DNA of 64,000 nucleotides from Misgurnus anguillicaudatus (lineage: Eukaryota; Chordata; Actinopteri; Cypriniformes; Cobitidae): contig NC_073358.2 in assembly GCF_027580225.2 (NCBI RefSeq), forward strand, positions 24,144,501 to 24,208,500. The letters are read 5' to 3'. The position numbers and the translations under genes were made by a program. The stretch's first letter is position 1; every line of letters starts with the position of its first letter. Positions 59,130 to 64,000 of this stretch are shown one piece after another. The notes beneath the pieces were generated by a model that saw only the letters and a list, made by a program, of their open reading frames with translations, was not told the origin of the DNA and ran no database searches.

Positions 59130-59405
59130 ATGGTTCTAACCAATCTAAACACATAAGAAACTTCCAATAATGAAGATGTTTGGCAAAAAAAATCCAGATG
59201 AATTATTTATTAATTTAATCTGATGACAAAACCCCGTTAGACTTGACTGTTGTAAAACTGTTAAGTTAAAATAACTTTTACTTTGTAGATAATATAAACA
59301 AATTTAAAAACATTAAAAAAAGTTTTAAAAACTTTCTACGTTTTGACTTTTTGTCTGTGTGTTCCGTTTTTTATTGGACAAGGTTAAATTACAATTATTA
59401 TAAAT

Positions 59406-60178
59406 CAGTGGTTCTCAAACTGGCAGTTTTATTACAATTTATAAAAAAAACATTTATTTATCATAAATTCTGTGTAATTAAAACTCACCAACAGCACTAT
59501 ATTGTATCATTTAAGTCTAGCCCCCGGACTAAAATGTAAGTTTCTTAATGGAAAACAGCTTGCTTTTAAATATATATCAGTGCCATTGTTTTGTTTCAAG
59601 ATGCACTGCTGACATCCCGGGCACGCGTGTCGAAATTCTCAGGCATAAACTCTGTTTCCGCCCGCACAGGACTTTAACAACGGGTCTCATGCAATATCCA
59701 ATCCTCTTCGCATGGTTGTAGTATGTTTTTACTAAATACGTCAAGTCCGACCACTGGAAGCGTTTGATATTTTGAACTTTCAACCCAGAAGTGTTTTTAG
59801 TTCTCAGCAACTGTTTGAAAATTTGTGTCACTTTCAACCGGTCGGTGTGCTTCCACTAAACTCTGGACACTAATGAAAGGTAGATGGACCACAATATATA
59901 TCTCTTTTATCTTGATACTGAAACATGGTAATCTAAATCTATGGAGGGGATTGTATTTAAATAAATTTGAATATTTTTATGGTAATAGACTACAGTAAAC
60001 GTCATGTCAGAACGTCCACTGCAGGCATCGTTCTAAAAACCATGGTTATCATGGGTCTGATGCCCATTCCGACTAAAACAGTAAATGTTCATGATATAAC
60101 TTAAAGAGCTAACAAAATTAACTTTGGGATGCACTGCACACAAGGTGGGCCGCGCACTGAAAAGTTTGAGAACCACTG
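59406..60178. mobile_element. hAT-type element with CAGTGGTTCTCAAA ends in the atxn2 3' region
   Basis: The ends CAGTGGTTCTCAAACTGGC and AAGTTTGAGAACCACTG are inverted repeats. Flanks TTATAAAT and TTTTAAAT match at 7 of 8 bases. It is 773 bp with no transposase. The short element at 24678-24941 has the same ends. Confidence 0.88.
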
Positions 60179-60548
60179 TTTTAAATCATTCATTTTAAAA
60201 ATTATGTGAAGCTGCGATTTTTATCTTTTGCCTTCCTGTATCCATTCATGATTGAAACATAAAATGTCAGGTTCACGTTCTTTCTTTATGTGTTTTAAAG
60301 TTGAGTGATGTCAAACTGACATTTCCTGTGAAGTTGTACACAACATTTAAAATTATTACTTCATCATTATCAACAGCACCACCATATTAGCCCGGGCAAG
60401 GCCTTTAAACACACACAAGTGAACTGGGAGCAGTGTTTTTTCTGTATAAAAACATAATTTACATTTCTCAACCAATTTTAATGAATTCTGCTCCACTTAC
60501 TATTAACTGTAAATACTTTTCAAATCATATGTATGCCTAATGTAACAA

Positions 60549-60554
60549 AATAAA
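60549..60554 (+). terminator. Distal AATAAA after atxn2
   Basis: Canonical hexamer 1.9 kb beyond the atxn2 stop, beyond the hAT insertion, in AT-rich sequence. A candidate distal cleavage signal. Confidence 0.4.
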
Positions 60555-60815
60555 GATATTTATAATTGATTTAGTCATATGTAGATAATTTTGAGCAAAA
60601 CATAATCTGCAAATTGAGGAGAATTTAACATTGACATCCACTGCTATGCTGCTTAAAGTGATCCTGCGTGCATTACCTGTTTCCAGTGAAATCTTGGGAT
60701 GCTCATCTTTCATCATCTTGTGTGAGAGAAGACATATAGACTAAATACAGAGTTGCCAGGGTCTGATTATCATACAATAACAGGGTATCGCACCCTTAGA
60801 CACGCAAATTCATAT

Positions 60816-61178
60816 TTAACCCTATTAAGACCCTTGGGGTCAATTCTACCCCAAGCCACTTTTCTTTAGTTTAAAAACATGGTTCCCTTCATCTCAGTGG
60901 AATAAGATTTTGTGACTTTTCCAGATTATCTGTCAAGATTCATATAACAAAAACTGGGCTTGATTCGGTCGTTTTAAAGAGGCGTTAAAAATACACTTAA
61001 TTAGTTACTTTGGGGGTAAAAATGACCCCAATTGAAATGAATGGGAAATGCAAAAAAAAACATTTTTTCTTAATATTTGTCAAAAAATCAATACATCCAG
61101 AATAAATCCAAAAATGTCAACACAGAAAGGTAGGCCTGGTACTAGAGCACAAATGTTACATAGAAAATACATGCTCAA

Positions 61179-61213
<35 letters not shown>

Positions 61214-61940
61214 AACAGACAAAGGTATGACTGCCACAGAGAGCATTTCTTATAGAATTTGGCAAAAAAACAGCCACAGATGCAAAACAAAGATGTAAAA
61301 TACTCACACAGGTGTGCACATACATGCACAAACACTTACATTTAGTCAACTTTCTGTGGCATTTTGTAAAAACAGACATTTCAAAATGCATCAAAAAAAC
61401 TCTACTATTTGAAATAATTTTTATTTTTAATGACCTTTCTAATATTTATATAAACATAATTTCACAAAACGTTTCACTAAAGTACTGATGCTGAGCAGTT
61501 GGCCACATTCGGTGAAATTAATGGGTTTCTATGGGCCTCTGCTGGTTGAAGTGATTTATTTCCTACACTGTAACCATAAAACAGTTTTTTTTCTAAACAC
61601 CAAATGGTCGAATTCAACACATAACATCTATCAATATCTAAAAACAATTTAAATCAAATTTAGATAATAATTTATGTGAATTTTTCATAAAAATTTTATA
61701 TTTTTCAGGCAAGCTAATGATGTAGTTGAGGAATTGAGTGGTAAACGGGTATAAAAGTACTTTATATCTCCCAAAACACAGCATTAATGTATAGATGGGA
61801 AGTAAATGAAAAAAAAGATATATTATTTGTATCATTAAAAATTTATATATTTTTGTAATCACTCTTTTTAATCTCTGGGGTCATTTTTACCCCCAAGGGA
61901 CTATAACGTATACAGAAAAATCGGGTTTTATGAGGGTTAA
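60816..61940. mobile_element. piggyBac-like (Looper-type) non-autonomous element
   Basis: It begins TTAACCCTATTAAGACCC and ends TATGAGGGTTAA. TTAA followed by CCCT is the piggyBac terminal signature. Subterminal CTTGGGGTCAATTCTACCCC and GGGGTCATTTTTACCCCCAA resemble fish Looper-type ends. The interior is AT-rich, holds the microsatellite at 61179-61213 and has no transposase. Confidence 0.7.
61179..61213. repeat. Compound (TC)n(AC)n microsatellite
   Basis: A TC run of six units (61179-61190) is followed by an AC run of about 11 units. It lies inside the piggyBac-like element and is likely polymorphic. Confidence 0.9.
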
Positions 61941-62171
61941 ATGTAAAGGAACAATATAATGGTAGAAATTAAGAAAAGTAGAGTTCAATAATTACATTTA
62001 AAGGTTTAAATAAAATTGTTAAAGTTAATAGTAAATTGTTTTATACTATTAGGGAGACGGACTGATAAATATGTCTGTTTCACACTCCGGAGCGGAAGGT
62101 GGCGGTAATGCACCTATCACGCTGGTTGCAGTCGCCATTAAAAACAAAGAGAAGGAGACGTTTCAAGAAAA

Positions 62172-63928
62172 ATGCAGGAATCTTCAGCGTCACCTCAAAA
62201 TAAAATGGGTAAAAACCAGGCATTAATGTATAATCACTCACTTATTCGAACACTTTTGTTTACAATTATAGCGTGACCTCTCAATCAAAGCTGCAAATCT
62301 CATATGCATGTATCGTTGATCATTTTGCTCTTTCTCTAGCCCGTCGTTCTGCAGCACGTTCAAGACGCATAGCACAGTCATTAAGTCGGTGTCATTGTAG
62401 TGTTCCTTGTTGTTCAAACAACAAACAGAGATTCCCTTATTTGAGTTTCCACGCTTTTCCTGTGAACCCAGAAAGGCGCGCCCACTGGGTGAGGGCGATA
62501 AGAAGAGATGAGGGGCCGTATTTCAAAATCCTTCGTGGGAGCACCTTTGTGTGTAGTAAACATTTTAACCAAGAAGATTTATACACATCACCCGGTGGAC
62601 TAATCCGGATTAGGGAAGGAGCAGTGCCGTCTAGATTCCGCTGGACTGACTGTGAGTGTTAAATCTGTATTACATTGCTTAACAATTAAGGTCACTATCA
62701 TTTGTTTTGTTTTGCATTTTGTTTATGTTAAAACTTGTATTTTTTTTGTGGGGGGAATTACAGGGCAGTATCATGAGAGTCAAGAGTATCAACATTATTA
62801 CAAACAAGGAAGAGGCTTACAAGCTCAGGAGTCGGTTTGCATGCGTGAAAGAAAGCGATTTAGGATTGATGTCCTGGATGACTCTAAGGACATGGTTGTC
62901 CCAAAAAAAGAGGAGAAGGTGGCGGCGGCGGCAATGATCCTTTGGTCAGTGGCAAAGGATCATGACTACGTGCAACATGCGTCTCCTGGTAATTATTTTA
63001 AAGTAAACGTTTTTCTTGTATTGCAAAAATATTTGCCAGTGAATAACATTACGTGCTTTCTTCCCCTTAAGTTAAACTGGAGCATGCAGCACAGAGAATT
63101 CAGGAGATGGATCTGCAGGTTCCATTAATAAAAACTGAAACAATGCAGTTGACAATCAGCAGCCGTTGACTTTCAAGTTTTGTGTCACAGATGAAGACTT
63201 TCGGTACAAAACCAGCTTAGAGGAAGGTTTTAGAGAAATGGAGTCAATGAACCCCTCTGCTCGTGTGCCGGTACAAAGCACAGCAAACGGCACAAGACAC
63301 ATCTAGCTCTCAGTGCAAACTTCCACCGACTGATGTGTTTTTTATGTTTCTCTGCCGTGTTGCATGTGGGCTTCGTTCATTTTCGAGGTCAACTTGTTCA
63401 TAGTTAGTTGTGCCGTTTTAACATGGACTAGCTACCTTTTACAAGATTCTTGGCTCACTACCATGATTGTGGATAACAAGAGAACAAGAGCAGTCAAGTA
63501 TAAGCTTTACTGTCCTCGTGTAAGAGTGAAAATAGTCTGCACAGAGATTCGCTGTGAAACGCAATCTGCCCTCTCAATACAGTCGGAAACGATTTTTAAC
63601 TATAAAAATCACACCACCTTTAAAGGTCTTTTGGGATTGCTCCGTGTGAGGTTATTGCATTTGTATCCAAACTACACACAGGCTCCATCATCTCAGATAA
63701 AAAAAATTACTTTGAAATCACCAATATTACAGTTACTTGAGCCAGGGAGACTGTCAGAGGACAACATTTATTATCACTCCACTGAAGAAATCTTTCTAGT
63801 TTTGCATGGAGGACACCCAGAAGACCCAAGCTATTGCACGTCTGAGGTTTTTAGTTAAGAGGGCCATACACAGGGTCCAGGAGAAGGTATACAATATTTG
63901 GGATGGGCTTCTATCAGGGACCTTTTGA
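62172..63928 (+). pseudogene. THAP-domain / DDE transposase gene, catalytic half decayed
   Basis: Readable exons 62172-62208, 62340-62651 and 62764-62988 have GT-AG borders and consistent phase 1; a fourth starts at 63072. The open part starts MQESSASPQNKMARRS and holds a THAP zinc domain, then a Lys/Arg/Glu-rich stretch. The fourth exon reaches a stop near 63166; the family landmark TFKFCVTDEDFRYKTS continues only after a frame change. Further relics are FLCRVACGLR (near 63340), YCPRVRVKIVCTEIRCE and NYKNHTTFKGLLG (63509-63630), LLEPG (near 63740) and AIARLRFLVKRAIHRV (near 63825-63880). They match the DDE_Tnp_4 type of transposase. Where I recall the family having D-C-T-E and V-E-R-A, this copy has V-C-T-E and V-K-R-A, and the middle MADKG block is missing. 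It is therefore catalytically dead. The element type (ISL2EU/Harbinger-like) is inferred. Confidence 0.8.
62340..62651 (+). other. THAP zinc-finger exon
   Basis: This exon encodes CSVPCCSNNKQ, FPYLSFHAFPVNPERRAHWV, FVCSKHFNQEDL and REGAVPSRF. That is the C2CH pattern of THAP domains (C-x4-C, later C-x2-H), with the conserved Pro, Trp and Phe and the closing AVPS box. No stop or frameshift lies in 104 codons. THAP domains bind DNA in P-element-like, Kolobok and ISL2EU transposases and in host THAP proteins. Confidence 0.9.
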
Positions 63929-64000
63929 TATCATGGGGAGCAAACCAGTCTGAAGTTCTCCTTTGCGTTTCATTAGCTAATTAGTTCTGCAATTAGCTGT

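Larger units (their letters stand above)
58662..60554 (+). other. atxn2: atxn2 3'UTR (inferred extent)
   Basis: From the stop at 58661 to the AATAAA at 60549-60554; a nearer AATAAA is at 59124-59129, so two transcript ends are possible. The longer form would contain the hAT element at 59406-60178. There is no other gene on either strand in this stretch. Confidence 0.5.

Noticed and set aside
1..64000. CRISPR array, bacterial operon, tRNA or rRNA gene, or viral genome
   Set aside because: None seen. The repeats are transposon-like with target duplications, there are no evenly spaced short direct repeats, and the genes are spliced vertebrate genes.

Overview
The window is vertebrate nuclear DNA, almost certainly from a teleost and probably a cyprinid. 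It has spliced genes with GT-AG introns, an AT-rich background, and a very dense load of DNA-transposon relics. It also holds a DANA-like tRNA-derived SINE, a family typical of Danio and relatives. Exons were read by hand from splice sites, reading phase and remembered human homologues; no alignment or search was run.

Layout. (1) About 0.1-14.3 kb, minus strand: a complete cfap251 (WDR66) gene of 20 coding exons, giving 967 codons with consistent phase. It encodes a WD-repeat protein of the motile-cilium axoneme. (2) 14.3-16.2 kb: a head-to-head intergenic interval with a GC-rich 170-bp hairpin element and a CRE-like site. (3) 16.2-58.7 kb, plus strand: a complete atxn2 (ataxin-2) gene of 23 coding exons, giving 1072 codons. 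The Lsm, LsmAD and PAM2 parts are conserved, but the glutamine tract found in human exon 1 is absent. Its 3'UTR carries a hAT insertion. (4) 60.8-61.9 kb: a TTAA-flanked piggyBac-like non-autonomous element. (5) 62.2-63.9 kb, plus strand: a decayed transposon gene with a THAP DNA-binding domain that is still open and a DDE-type catalytic half that is frameshifted and lacks its acidic residues.

The introns are mostly transposon graveyards. At least ten families share TTAA target sites and AGG-type ends. hAT-type elements with exact or near-exact 8-bp target duplications sit at 17188-19642, 17710-18530, 31395-31830, 40191-42430, 45567-46751 and 59406-60178, and one decayed Tc1/mariner copy lies at 27246-28455. 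Several are nested three or four deep, so their order of insertion can be read directly.

The two host genes have no obvious shared pathway: cfap251 acts in the axoneme and atxn2 in cytoplasmic mRNA metabolism. No operon-like logic applies. The less ordinary signals are the THAP/DDE relic with an open DNA-binding half, two in-frame candidate microexons in atxn2, a 1-kb direct repeat flanking an in-frame exon pair, and a GC-rich hairpin family seen alone and inside larger repeats.
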